DNA from: RGIG1959 sp045604545
Lineage (GTDB): Bacteria; Bacillota; Clostridia; Oscillospirales; Acutalibacteraceae
Direction of reading: 5' to 3'
Assembly: GCA_045604545.1 (NCBI GenBank)
Contig: JAZUOG010000035.1
Span: forward strand, 1-64,000
Length of the DNA stretch: 64,000 nt
Shown: positions 8,639-17,082 of the stretch, one piece after another
Layout of the letters: each line of letters begins with the position of its first letter
Numbering within the stretch: the first letter of the stretch is position 1
The notes under the pieces: generated by a model
The model's input: only the letters and a program-made list of their open reading frames with translations
Told to the model about the DNA's origin: nothing
The model's database searches: none
Position numbers and translations under genes: made by a program

Positions 8639-8707
8639 ACACGTTCACACAACCTTCACATTCCCTTGGTATACTGTCGAAAAATAGAATGGGAAGTGAA
8701 CGGATTT

Positions 8708-9157
8708 ATGACAAAAACGCTTTTGATCAACGGAAACGATGACCGACTGATCCACATTATCACAGATGCGCTTCAGGCAAACGGATATACCGTTGATGAC
8801 ATCGGTCACACATCTGACACAGCGGATATCGCCATTTTCTGTTCACAGGATACCAACCCTCAACGCATCAGCCTCGGTTCCATCACCATCGACTTCGACA
8901 ATGTCTGTGTTTACGACAACAACCGCAACACCATACATTTCACGCCGATCGAGTTCTCCATGCTTTCCTACCTCGTCAAGAACGCGCACCGCGCCGTTTC
9001 TCGTAACGAGCTTCTTCCCGCGGTGTGGGGATTCGAAAACACCGACAGTTCCCGCGTTGCCGACGATACCGTTAAGCGTCTCCGTCGCAAGCTGAAAGAT
9101 ACCGATCTGGTGTTGGAAACGGTTTGGAAATTCGGATTTCGTATTCGTGTGAAATAA
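8708..9157 (+). CDS. Small OmpR/PhoB-type winged-helix regulator lacking a full receiver domain
   Basis: From the ATG at 8708 (GGGAAGTGA upstream) the protein is 149 aa. The C-terminal 90 residues are a clear OmpR/PhoB DNA-binding domain: FTPIEFSMLSYLVKN, RNELLPAVWGF, DDTVKRLRRKLKD and a GFRIRV end. The first 50 residues (MTKTLLINGNDD onward) look like a vestigial beta1-alpha1-beta2 of a receiver, with no phospho-acceptor Asp in place and no conserved Lys. It is probably a phosphorylation-independent transcription factor. No histidine kinase lies nearby. A TATACT box at about 8672 may be its -10. Confidence 0.8.
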   Translation: MTKTLLINGNDDRLIHIITDALQANGYTVDDIGHTSDTADIAIFCSQDTNPQRISLGSITIDFDNVCVYDNNRNTIHFTPIEFSMLSYLVKNAHRAVSRNELLPAVWGFENTDSSRVADDTVKRLRRKLKDTDLVLETVWKFGFRIRVK

Positions 9158-9166
9158 GTATTTTTG

Positions 9167-9197
9167 AAAAGTCGCCCAATGGCGGCTTTTCTTTTTT
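9167..9197 (+). terminator. Rho-independent terminator after the winged-helix regulator gene
   Basis: A 10-bp stem (9167-9176 with 9181-9190, one G-T pair) with loop CAAT is followed by CTTTTTT. Confidence 0.85.
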
Positions 9198-9244
9198 GAG
9201 AAAACATGCTATACTGTTCATACCATTCAGGGGAGGTGATATTC

Positions 9245-10567
9245 TTGATCAGCAAAGCCACATCCGATGTCATCAAAGCACTCAATGACGCGGGATTCGA
9301 AGCGTTTTTAGTGGGCGGTGCCGTAAGAGACGGATTGCGCGGCGTATCCTCCGATGACCGCGACATCACCACCAACGCATTACCCGAACAGACAATGGCT
9401 GTTTTTGCGGGGCATCGCGTCATTCCCACGGGACTGCAACACGGTACGGTTACGGTTGGATTTGAAAACGAGCTGTTCGAGATCACCACCTACCGCACCG
9501 ACGGAAGCTACACCGACGGACGACACCCTGACCATGTTCAATTCACGCGATCGCTTGAAGAGGATCTTGCCAGACGCGATTTCACGGTCAATGCTCTCGC
9601 CTTCCACCCGGACCGCGGCATTATTGATCCGTTCGGCGGTGTCGACGATCTCAACAGGCGTCAACTCCGTTGTGTCGGCAATCCGATAAACCGCTTCAGC
9701 GAGGACGCTCTGCGCATCGCCAGATTGCTTCGATTCGCCAGTGTACTTGCGTTTGACATCGATCCGTCGACGGCCGATGCCGCCGACCGCCTTTGCGACC
9801 GATTGGAGCTTGTTGCGCCCGAACGAAAACGGGTGGAGCTTGTCAAGATGCTGACGGGTCGCCGTTTCACCGATGTCGCACTGGCGCTTCCGCGACCTTT
9901 TTGCAGACTTGTTCCCGCGTTGACACCGCTTGTGGGGTTTGAACAGCACAATCCCCATCACGATTTCACCGTCTATGAGCACACTGTTCGTGCTGTCGGG
10001 AATGCCCCCTATGACACCATCACCCGCCTTGCGTTGTTGTTTCATGATGTCGGCAAGCCGCCTACATTCTCATTTGACGAAAACGGTATCGGTCATTTTT
10101 ACGGTCATGCCGGCGTCAGCGAGCAAATTGCCAAAGAGGCCATGACATCGCTTCGTTTTGACAACGCCACCATTCATGCCGTTTTGCCGCTGATCCATTA
10201 TCACGACGGCTTGTTATTCGCCGACAAAAAGCAACTTCGCAGACGCCTTCGTCAGCTTGACGGACGCGACAACGTTGAGCGATTACTTGATGTGAAATAC
10301 AGCGATGTTTCCGCTCAGAAGCACGACAGCATTCCGCCCGATTTCCGTGAGATACGCCGTCTTCTCGACGACATCATTCGTGACAACGACTGTGTTCACC
10401 CGCATTCTCTTGCCGTGAACGGTCACGATCTGATCAACGCGGGCTTTACCCCCGGTCCCGCCATCGGTGTCATGCTGGAAACGCTTCTTGACGAAGTGAT
10501 CAACGAGCGTGTCGACAACACCAAAGAGGCGCTGATGCAACTGATAGAATCGAGGTGGCAACCATGA
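9245..10567 (+). CDS. cca: CCA tRNA nucleotidyltransferase / poly(A) polymerase family
   Basis: The enzyme adds or repairs the 3' CCA of tRNAs using CTP and ATP. The TTG start at 9245 is chosen because GGAGGTGAT lies seven bases before it and the next residues (ISKATSDVIKALNDAG) match family N-termini. The 440-aa protein has the class II nucleotidyltransferase motif FLVGGAVRDGLRG with the DRDITTNA metal site, DFTVNALAF and RFSEDALRIARLLRFA. A C-terminal HD domain (FHDVGKP) is also present. It is relevant locally because tRNA-Asp has no encoded CCA. The stop overlaps the next gene's ATG (ATGA). Confidence 0.93.
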   Translation: MISKATSDVIKALNDAGFEAFLVGGAVRDGLRGVSSDDRDITTNALPEQTMAVFAGHRVIPTGLQHGTVTVGFENELFEITTYRTDGSYTDGRHPDHVQFTRSLEEDLARRDFTVNALAFHPDRGIIDPFGGVDDLNRRQLRCVGNPINRFSEDALRIARLLRFASVLAFDIDPSTADAADRLCDRLELVAPERKRVELVKMLTGRRFTDVALALPRPFCRLVPALTPLVGFEQHNPHHDFTVYEHTVRAVGNAPYDTITRLALLFHDVGKPPTFSFDENGIGHFYGHAGVSEQIAKEAMTSLRFDNATIHAVLPLIHYHDGLLFADKKQLRRRLRQLDGRDNVERLLDVKYSDVSAQKHDSIPPDFREIRRLLDDIIRDNDCVHPHSLAVNGHDLINAGFTPGPAIGVMLETLLDEVINERVDNTKEALMQLIESRWQP

Positions 10568-11445
10568 TATGCTCGTTATGTCCGCATCGTTGTAGCGCCG
10601 AAAGAAACGACACGGTCGGCAAAGGGCGTTGCCGCATGCCTGCTCTTCCCCGCATTGCCCGCGTTGCTCTCCATCATGGAGAAGAACCTTGCATCAGCAT
10701 CGGCGGCGGTTCGGGAACCATATTCTTTTCGGGCTGTTCCCTCTCCTGCCTGTTCTGTCAAAACCACAAGATCTCTCATAACGATTTCGGAAAGACGATC
10801 ACCGTCGAACAGCTCGCCGATTGCTTCAGACGACTCGAAGCAGACGGTGCCGAAAACATCAACCTTGTCAACCCGACACACTATGCACACAGCATACAAA
10901 AGGCGTTGTCCCTTTATCGTCCGCGTGTGCCCGTGATTTTTAACAGCAGCGGCTACGAACGGACAGAAACGATCGACAGCCTCGACGGACTGATCGACAT
11001 CTACCTTCCCGACTATAAATACGCCGACGACGCCCTTGCCAAGGAGCTCAGCGGGATCGACAACTACCGTATGACAGCGCTGAACGCCATCGCCGCCATG
11101 CTCCGACAAACCGGCAATCTTATTGTCGATGAGACGGGACGTGCCGTCAAGGGTACGATGGTCAGACACCTGGTGTTGCCCGGTCACACACGAAACAGCA
11201 TCGCGGCTCTTGAAGATCTGAAGAACACCTTCACAACAGAGCTGTACATCAGCCTGCTGTTTCAGTACACCCCCATTCGCCCGCTCGACAAAAAGGAACT
11301 CAACCGCACCCTCACCAAGCGCGAATGTCAAAAGGTGTTCGATGCCATGAGCGACATGGGATTTCAAAACGGATATTCCCAAGAACTTTCCAGCGCCACT
11401 GCCGATTTTATCCCTGCTTTCGATCTGACGGGCGTTGAACCATAA
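10564..11445 (+). CDS. Radical SAM protein of the PflX/PFL-activase-like group (COG1313)
   Basis: This 293-aa protein has an N-terminal Cys cluster (CSLCPHRC) and the radical SAM motif CSLSCLFC (Cys-x3-Cys-x2-Cys), which binds the 4Fe-4S cluster that cleaves SAM. It then has a family-typical DIYLPDYKYAD and VRHLVLPGH. Sequence style places it with PflX-like proteins related to pyruvate formate-lyase activases, whose substrate is unknown; no PFL gene is present here. Start chosen at the ATG in the ATGA overlap with cca, with GAGGTG six bases ahead; a GTG three codons earlier is possible. Confidence 0.87.
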   Translation: MICSLCPHRCSAERNDTVGKGRCRMPALPRIARVALHHGEEPCISIGGGSGTIFFSGCSLSCLFCQNHKISHNDFGKTITVEQLADCFRRLEADGAENINLVNPTHYAHSIQKALSLYRPRVPVIFNSSGYERTETIDSLDGLIDIYLPDYKYADDALAKELSGIDNYRMTALNAIAAMLRQTGNLIVDETGRAVKGTMVRHLVLPGHTRNSIAALEDLKNTFTTELYISLLFQYTPIRPLDKKELNRTLTKRECQKVFDAMSDMGFQNGYSQELSSATADFIPAFDLTGVEP

Positions 11446-11654
11446 AAAAGGGACGACTTTTAAGGGTGTGATCCTTAACGGAGAAAGTGTAAAGCTTGTA
11501 TCTCATTGTAGGGCGGGGGCTGTGACCGAAGGAAATCCCTTTAGGGACTACCGCAACCACGGTAACAAAGCGTCTCTTGCTGTTTTATGGCGAGTTTCGC
11601 GTTTGCGGCACAAACGCATCGGGTGAACCCGAACCCCTTATTGCAGAAAAGGAA

Positions 11655-11695
11655 AAAGAGAAGGTTCAACAGCGAACCTTCTCTTTCTGTTTTTA
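11655..11695 (+). terminator. Rho-independent terminator after the radical SAM gene
   Basis: A 13-bp perfect stem (AAAGAGAAGGTTC, 11655-11667, with 11674-11686), six-base loop, then CTGTTTTT. The A-rich left flank makes it usable from the minus side too, where spoVM arrives. Confidence 0.85.
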
Positions 11696-11874
11696 GTGAT
11701 ATTCTGTGCTGACGCACAGCGTGATATGTTTGCTTTGCAAACGTGATATAAAAACCTGCGGTTTTTGTGATATTCTATTCGCCCTTACACTCGACAAAGC
11801 CGAATAACACTGCGAAGCAATAGAACTCGCCGTTAGGCGAATAGAACTGCGTGATACTCCGCTCGGAGTATCAC
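11696..11874. repeat. Array of GTGATAT-headed hairpin units
   Basis: Units start at 11696, 11721, 11743, 11767 and 11851, each with GTGATA(T/C). Each is followed by a different short hairpin: TGTGC/GCACA, GTTTGC/GCAAAC, AAAACC/GGTTTT, a longer CGCC/GGCG unit, and ACTCCG/CGGAGT closing with TATCAC. Spacing is irregular (25, 22, 24, 84 bases), so it is not a CRISPR array. Confidence 0.7.
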
Positions 11875-11901
11875 GCATACCGGTCGTCCCTTTTCTTTGT
11901 T

Positions 11902-11994
11902 TTATTCTGTTGTGTACATCGTTTTCGGAATTTTAAAAATCTTTCGGAGAATACCGCCGAGGAATTTCGGACTTTTGCATAACACAATACGCAT
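11902..11994 (-). CDS. spoVM: Stage V sporulation protein SpoVM (micro-protein)
   Basis: A 30-codon frame reads MRIVLCKSPKFLGGILRKIF and ends KTMYTTE. It shares the core PKFLGGI-x-R and the amphipathic Arg/Lys-rich helix of Bacillus SpoVM (26 aa). SpoVM recognises the convex forespore membrane and recruits SpoIVA to start spore-coat assembly. GGGGG lies ahead of the ATG. The position downstream of rsgA and thiN is the same as in B. subtilis, which strengthens the call. A Leu-Cys replaces the usual Tyr-Thr-Ile N-terminal stretch. Confidence 0.85.
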   Translation of the reverse strand: MRIVLCKSPKFLGGILRKIFKIPKTMYTTE

Positions 11995-12001
11995 AGCTGT
12001 C

Positions 12002-12157
12002 TTACCCCCTTATCATGGACGAACACCCGATCGACAACGCGATCAATACCACGACCGTCAGGAACAATACCCTTTGGGGCGGGAATACGATCGCGACCAG
12101 CACACCGATGCCGAATGCCGCCACCAAACGGTTAATAAGACACAAGCCCTTTTTCAT
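12002..12157 (-). CDS. 51-aa membrane protein of unknown function next to spoVM
   Basis: An ATG at 12157 with AAAGGAG about 11 bases upstream opens a 51-residue frame (MKKGLCLINRLVAAFGIGVL...). It is almost entirely two hydrophobic segments separated by FPPQR, suggesting a small two-helix membrane hairpin. It ends seven bases before the spoVM start, and the spoVM ribosome site overlaps its last codons, so the two are likely translationally linked. Similar FPP-containing mini-proteins are familiar beside spoVM in Clostridia, but no function is known to me. Confidence 0.6.
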   Translation of the reverse strand: MKKGLCLINRLVAAFGIGVLVAIVFPPQRVLFLTVVVLIALSIGCSSMIRG

Positions 12158-12241
12158 GTTCTCCGCTCTCCTTTCGCTGTGACGGCACCGCACGGTGCTT
12201 TCATTACAACGTATGAAAAAGAGCGGATTCGGTGACAAAAC

Positions 12242-12871
12242 TCACGCTTTTTTCGTGAAAACAAGCAGCAATGATCCTTTTTGAACGGTGATGGTGACGG
12301 GAGAATCCAAAAACTCATTGCTGACACCAAGCGGCGTTGCCGTGTCAAGCGTCACATTGTCAACGGTATATTTGGCACCGGCGATGGACACACCCACAGC
12401 ATCACCACCGTAAGGAAACAACGAAAAGACCGGGGACGCCTGCGGCAGGATTTCATGTGTACCCGCGCCGAGAAGGCGAATCTCCTGTATCTCATCAACA
12501 AGCACGCCGCGTGCACCGTGATCATATAGAAAACGAAGCAAAAACACATTGGCAAGGGTGTGATCAAATCGTCCGCCGAGACAGCCGAGAAGCACAAAAT
12601 CGTCATATCCCCGCTCAAGCGCAATACGGATCGCGGCAAGAACATCGGTGTCATCTTTATGCGTCGGCAACACCACGACCTGCGCGGCAGAGCGGTTGGG
12701 AGCTTCTGAGGAATCAAAATCTCCCACAAGCAGATCATAGTCAACAGCCATCTCTTCAAGCAGGCGTTGACCGCCGTCAGCGGCAATCACAAACGCCCCC
12801 TGCGTTACATACTCCCGTAACACGGCGGCATCTGAAAACGGAGCAGAACCGACAATCACGCAGGTTCTCAT
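12242..12871 (-). CDS. thiN: Thiamine pyrophosphokinase
   Basis: ThiN transfers pyrophosphate from ATP to thiamine, giving thiamine diphosphate, the cofactor needed by Dxs encoded elsewhere in this window. The 209-aa protein shows the AADGG motif, LLVGDFDS, the THKDDTD segment and LGGRFDHTLAN, all typical of the family. Its ATG overlaps the rsgA stop as ATGA, so MRTCVIVGS is taken as the N-terminus. It occupies the conserved rsgA-thiN-spoVM order; the B. subtilis rpe gene between rsgA and thiN is absent. Confidence 0.93.
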   Translation of the reverse strand: MRTCVIVGSAPFSDAAVLREYVTQGAFVIAADGGQRLLEEMAVDYDLLVGDFDSSEAPNRSAAQVVVLPTHKDDTDVLAAIRIALERGYDDFVLLGCLGGRFDHTLANVFLLRFLYDHGARGVLVDEIQEIRLLGAGTHEILPQASPVFSLFPYGGDAVGVSIAGAKYTVDNVTLDTATPLGVSNEFLDSPVTITVQKGSLLLVFTKKA

Positions 12872-13761
12872 TTGTTTTCCCATTCCTTCCATTCCTTTGC
12901 TTCCTGATAAAGTGCCACATAGCTTTGATGACGCGAAAGGGCGATTTTTCCCGCATTGACCGCCTCACAAACCGCACAGCCTTTTTCGACGGTGTGTGAG
13001 CATGACGTAAAACGGCAACCGCCGAGATACGGTTCAAATTCACGGAAACATTCACAAAGTTCGTCCTTGTCGATATGTTCCAGACGTTGTGCATCAAGCG
13101 ACGAAAAACCGGGGGTATCCGCCACGTAGCCACCGCCCTCCTGTGCATACAGGCATGCACTGCGGGTGGTGTGACGACCGCGTCCGAGTTTTTTGCTCGT
13201 CTCACCGACAGCAAGTTCCAGATGGGGATACAGCACGTTGAGCACACTGCTTTTTCCGACACCCGAGTTGCCTGCAAAAGCAACGATCTTCCCTTTCAGG
13301 TATTCTTTGAGCGGCATCACCGTTTCGGGATCCTTTGCGCACACCGACAATACCGTAAAGCCTGCGTCGCGATAAATCGTTTCCAATTCTTCCGAAGAGC
13401 ACAGGTCGGTTTTGTTAAACACCAGCATCGGTTCGATGCCTTTGTATTCACAAACGGCGATCATACGGTCAACAATGGTGGTGTTGGGCGCGGGATCACT
13501 CATGGAAACGACCAACACCAACACATCTACATTGGCTACAGGCGGGCGAATCAGACTGTTTTTGCGCTCCATGATATCTTCGATAACGCCCTTTTGATCG
13601 TCGGACACGGAAATGGTAACCACGTCGCCGCAAAACGGAGTGATGCCCCGATTGCGGAACGAGCCACGCGCCCGACATTCGTATATGCCGTCGGCGGCTT
13701 CTACATAATAGAAGCCGCCGATTCCTTGTAATATCCGTCCTTCTGTACGAAGTTCCTGCAT
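12868..13761 (-). CDS. rsgA: Small ribosomal subunit biogenesis GTPase RsgA
   Basis: RsgA is a circularly permuted GTPase that checks late 30S assembly. The 297-aa protein has an N-terminal OB fold (1-70) and G motifs in permuted order: NKTDL (G4), then GNSGVGKSS (G1) and DTPGFSSL (G3). A C-terminal zinc finger follows (LGGCRFTSCSHTVEKGC). Start MQELRTEGRIL at 13761 has GAGGAG ten bases upstream; the upstream extension of the frame lies over the prkC end. It lies directly after prkC, as in Bacillus. Confidence 0.94.
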   Translation of the reverse strand: MQELRTEGRILQGIGGFYYVEAADGIYECRARGSFRNRGITPFCGDVVTISVSDDQKGVIEDIMERKNSLIRPPVANVDVLVLVVSMSDPAPNTTIVDRMIAVCEYKGIEPMLVFNKTDLCSSEELETIYRDAGFTVLSVCAKDPETVMPLKEYLKGKIVAFAGNSGVGKSSVLNVLYPHLELAVGETSKKLGRGRHTTRSACLYAQEGGGYVADTPGFSSLDAQRLEHIDKDELCECFREFEPYLGGCRFTSCSHTVEKGCAVCEAVNAGKIALSRHQSYVALYQEAKEWKEWENK

Positions 13762-13783
13762 AACGTATTGACTCCTCACGATA

Positions 13784-16252
13784 TTACGGTGTAACGGTGT
13801 CGCCGCCCTCGGGAACGTTTGGCTCAACAGGCGTGATCTCTTCCGCACGGAGATACACCACGATGGTGTCGCCTTTGGGAAGCGAGGTGCCGGCAGAAGT
13901 GCCCAGACGGATCAGACAACCGGGGAGAATATCCTCACCCGCATAGGCCTCTTCCATCACAACCACTTTAAAGCCTGCCGCCTCCAGTTCGCCCTTCACC
14001 GATGTGTAACCGGTTCCGACAGCGATGTCGGGCACCACCACATATTCCACGCCTTTGCTGACATACAACACAATGACCGAGTTCTCTTCGACGATCTCGC
14101 CTGCCGCAATGCTTTGGGCATAGATAAAGCCGGCCTGAACATCACGATTGTATTCTCTGACGACCTCAACTTTAAGGTCGGTGATCAGCGTTTCGGTGTA
14201 TTCCTTTCCGACAACATTCGGCACCTCGATGTCATCGGGCATAACCGTAATGTTGAAGTACTCCGTGGCAATATCGCAACCGCTCTGGGAATTGGTGATC
14301 GTGAATTTGGCATAGTCCTCATAGCGATCCTTGCCCGATTTGGTGATCTGGACGCGCACCGTGTAAGAGGCTTTTGCTTCTGTCAGCGACACCGTCTGCT
14401 TCGACTGGGCATAGTAAGACTTGTTGGTCAACGCCAGATCGCTGCGTTCCGTTCCGTCGATGAAGAAGCGGTAGTCCACGTTGTAGGACAGTGTCGGAGC
14501 GTTGATCTCAAGAACCGCGGCACCTGTACTGACGACCAGCGTGACAGGCGTATCGTCCATACATTCGGTATCGCCGGCAGGTGTCTGCGAAATGACATAG
14601 CCCTTGGAGAGGGAGTTGTTGACGTATTCAATCGAGGTAACGGTGTATCCGGCTTCCTCGATTTCGACAAGCGCCGCTTCGATCTGTCGTTTTCCTGCCA
14701 CATTGGGCACGACCGACAGCTCCGCCGGCTCGATGCCGCGGCTGACAAACAGGGTGATCTCCTCACCCTCGCTGAGTTCCACGCCGATCGCGGGAGACAC
14801 ATCGTACACGCGTCCCGCTTCAACGGTATCGTGATACTCTTCCTTGACGGTCACCACAAAGTTGGCACCCTCAAGCATACTGACAGCGAGTTCTTTTGTG
14901 ACGTTATACACATCGGGAACCGGCACTTTTTTGCCGCTTCCGAGGCTGATATACAGCGTCAGCACCGAGCCTTCCTTTGCCTGACGACCGGGAGCGGGTT
15001 CCTGATCGTAAATGATGCCTTTGTGTCCCTTGCCGAATTCGTTCTTTTCGATGATGGTGAATCCCGCAAGCTCGCCGCTGGCTTTCAGTTCCTCATAGTT
15101 CTTGCCGATCACATCGGGAACGGGAATATTTCTCGTGCCGTTCGATCCGTTACTGCCTTGGAACACGTTGATAAACAAGAACACCATAACGACCATAAAT
15201 ACCACGCCGGCAATGGTCGCAAGAATCGGAATGACGGGAAGCGCACGGCGAGAGCCGTATTCCTCATCTTCGTAATCGTCGTCGTATTCCTCATCATCAG
15301 GCTCCGTCGGAACGGTCGCCTTGGAGCGTCTCGTATCTACGCCGCGCACAAGGTCGATCGTCGACTGGTAATTCGACATATCGTCGTCTCCCGTGAGATA
15401 CTGATATTCAAAGCGAATACTGGGGTTGTTCTTGAACTCGTCGATATCGTACAGCATCTCTGCCGCCGATTGATAACGCTTTTGGGGATTCTTTTGCATC
15501 GCCTTAAGGGTGATCTCTTCAAGACCCTCGGGAATGCCGGGATTGATTTCCGTCGGACGCGTCGCGATCGACTGCATCTGCATGATGGCGACCGACACAG
15601 CATTATCCGATTCAAACGGCAACTTTCCCGTCAGCATTTCGTACATCATCACGCCAACGGAATAAATGTCGGATTTCTCATCGGTGATCTCCGCACGGGC
15701 TTGTTCGGGACTGATGTAATGCACCGAGCCGATGGCCTTATCCCCGTGTTGAGCCTGCTGAGAGGAGCGTGAAAACCGCGCAATGCCGAAGTCGGTCACT
15801 TTGACGGTGCCGTCGGACAGCAGCATGATATTCTGCGGTTTCACGTCCTGATGGACGATGCCCTTGTCATGCGCATGCTGAAGCGCCTGCAGGATCTGGA
15901 CGATAAAATGAACGACCTCTTTCCACTTGAGCAGCTTCTGACGATCAATATACTCTTTGAGCGTGATGCCGTCGATGTATTCCATGACGATGTATTGCAA
16001 CGAATCGCTGAAGCTGACATCGTTGACACGGACGACATTCTTATGCGACAATCTCGCCATTGCTTTGGATTCGTTTTTGAAACGGCGGGACAGTTCTTCG
16101 TTGTTGAGAAACTCATCTTTGAGGATTTTCACAGCCACAATACTGTCATCGATTGTGTCATATGCTTTATACACAAAAGCCATACCGCCGACACCGATCA
16201 TTTCACGGATCTCATACCGTCCGTCGAGTCGTCTTCCGATGTATTTATCCAT
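13784..16252 (-). CDS. prkC: PASTA-domain Ser/Thr protein kinase PrkC
   Basis: This membrane kinase is expected to sense peptidoglycan fragments and phosphorylate growth and germination proteins. The 822-aa protein has a cytoplasmic kinase domain (1-275) with Lys42, HQD at 134-136 in place of HRD, and DFG at 154-156. An acidic juxtamembrane linker and one membrane helix (338-363) follow. The extracellular part has five PASTA units (about 375-440, 443-507, 513-577, 676-735, 738-803). Residues 580-672 are a non-PASTA beta-rich insert between units three and four. The tail ends with a Pro/Glu-rich stretch. It lies 14 bases after prpC, its cognate phosphatase. Confidence 0.94.
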   Translation of the reverse strand: MDKYIGRRLDGRYEIREMIGVGGMAFVYKAYDTIDDSIVAVKILKDEFLNNEELSRRFKNESKAMARLSHKNVVRVNDVSFSDSLQYIVMEYIDGITLKEYIDRQKLLKWKEVVHFIVQILQALQHAHDKGIVHQDVKPQNIMLLSDGTVKVTDFGIARFSRSSQQAQHGDKAIGSVHYISPEQARAEITDEKSDIYSVGVMMYEMLTGKLPFESDNAVSVAIMQMQSIATRPTEINPGIPEGLEEITLKAMQKNPQKRYQSAAEMLYDIDEFKNNPSIRFEYQYLTGDDDMSNYQSTIDLVRGVDTRRSKATVPTEPDDEEYDDDYEDEEYGSRRALPVIPILATIAGVVFMVVMVFLFINVFQGSNGSNGTRNIPVPDVIGKNYEELKASGELAGFTIIEKNEFGKGHKGIIYDQEPAPGRQAKEGSVLTLYISLGSGKKVPVPDVYNVTKELAVSMLEGANFVVTVKEEYHDTVEAGRVYDVSPAIGVELSEGEEITLFVSRGIEPAELSVVPNVAGKRQIEAALVEIEEAGYTVTSIEYVNNSLSKGYVISQTPAGDTECMDDTPVTLVVSTGAAVLEINAPTLSYNVDYRFFIDGTERSDLALTNKSYYAQSKQTVSLTEAKASYTVRVQITKSGKDRYEDYAKFTITNSQSGCDIATEYFNITVMPDDIEVPNVVGKEYTETLITDLKVEVVREYNRDVQAGFIYAQSIAAGEIVEENSVIVLYVSKGVEYVVVPDIAVGTGYTSVKGELEAAGFKVVVMEEAYAGEDILPGCLIRLGTSAGTSLPKGDTIVVYLRAEEITPVEPNVPEGGDTVTP

Positions 16253-16266
16253 TCTGTTTCAACTCC

Positions 16267-17019
16267 TTACTGAGATGAATCGTTGTCATCTTCGGCAATC
16301 AGGGCAACCGTGATGTTATCACTGCCGCCCGCAAGATTGGCCGCCGCGATCAGTCGTTCGGGAATCATGGCAAATTCATAGCGCGACGCGATTCCCGCCA
16401 TGTCCTCCGCTTCCAGCATTCCCGACAATCCGTCGGTGCACATCAACAGTGTGGCATCTTTGGGCAATTCAAATTCCGTGAAATCACAAGCCACCGTATC
16501 CGAAACGCCAAGCGCTCTGGTGATAAAATTACGGCGAGGGTGATTTTTGGCTTCCTCCGGTGTGATCTGACCGCGAGCCACCATCTGCTGAACGACCGAG
16601 TGATCGACGGTGATCTGTTCGATCTCGTGTTCGCCCGTGATGACATACGCACGGCTGTCACCGATATGCGCAACAAGTACATCGCGATCCATCACAATGG
16701 CAAGCACCAACGTCGTTCCCATACCGAGCAGATCGGGGTTTTGTGCCGCTTCATCGTAGATCTCAATGTTCGCCGCCGCGATAGCGCTTTCCAGCACATT
16801 CTGCAACGAGTTGAGCGACATTGACTGGCGATAGGATTCCACCAATCTCTTAGCAATGGTGCGAATGGCGATCGAGGACGCCACATTGCCGCCGTTGGCA
16901 CCGCCCATGCCGTCACAAATGATGGCGTATGTCACGGTGTCTGACAGCTTGCCGCAAATAAATGCGTCTTGGTTCGTCGACCGCATTCGACCGATATCGG
17001 TTTTTCCGATCACTTGCAT
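16267..17019 (-). CDS. prpC: PP2C-type protein phosphatase PrpC
   Basis: PrpC removes phosphate from Ser/Thr on PrkC and its substrates. The 250-aa PPM/PP2C protein has the N-terminal TNQDAF, the metal-binding CDGMGG motif, VAHIGDSRAY, LMCTDGLSGM and GGSDNITVALI, covering the family's metal-coordinating Asp residues. GGAGGCG precedes the ATG. In the 63 bases upstream a TATACT box may give an internal promoter between rlmN and prpC, but no good -35 is seen. Confidence 0.95.
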   Translation of the reverse strand: MQVIGKTDIGRMRSTNQDAFICGKLSDTVTYAIICDGMGGANGGNVASSIAIRTIAKRLVESYRQSMSLNSLQNVLESAIAAANIEIYDEAAQNPDLLGMGTTLVLAIVMDRDVLVAHIGDSRAYVITGEHEIEQITVDHSVVQQMVARGQITPEEAKNHPRRNFITRALGVSDTVACDFTEFELPKDATLLMCTDGLSGMLEAEDMAGIASRYEFAMIPERLIAAANLAGGSDNITVALIAEDDNDSSQ

Positions 17020-17082
17020 CCCGATCGCCTCCTTTCGTATATATACTTTACAGAATAGTATACTATATATTTATGAAAAAAT

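Larger units (their letters stand above)
11446..11894. mobile_element. MITE-like non-coding hairpin element with 12-bp terminal inverted repeats
   Basis: This 449-bp stretch between convergent genes begins with AAAAGGGACGAC (11446-11457) and ends with the exact complement GTCGTCCCTTTT (11883-11894). It has no credible coding frame. Inside are many short hairpins (for example TTAAGG/CCTTAA, CGTTTG/CAAACG, TCGGGT/ACCCGA) and a terminator. From 11696 it holds a series of hairpins each headed by GTGATAT. No target-site duplication is evident at the ends, so it could be a decayed MITE or a REP/BIME-like structural element. Confidence 0.5.

Noticed and set aside
11696..11874. Possible CRISPR array
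   Set aside because: The repeated head is only six or seven bases, spacing is irregular, the intervening sequences are self-complementary, and no cas genes are present.
11435..11878. Short open frames inside the hairpin element
   Set aside because: They lack ribosome sites, have odd composition and run through hairpins; the region is better read as non-coding.
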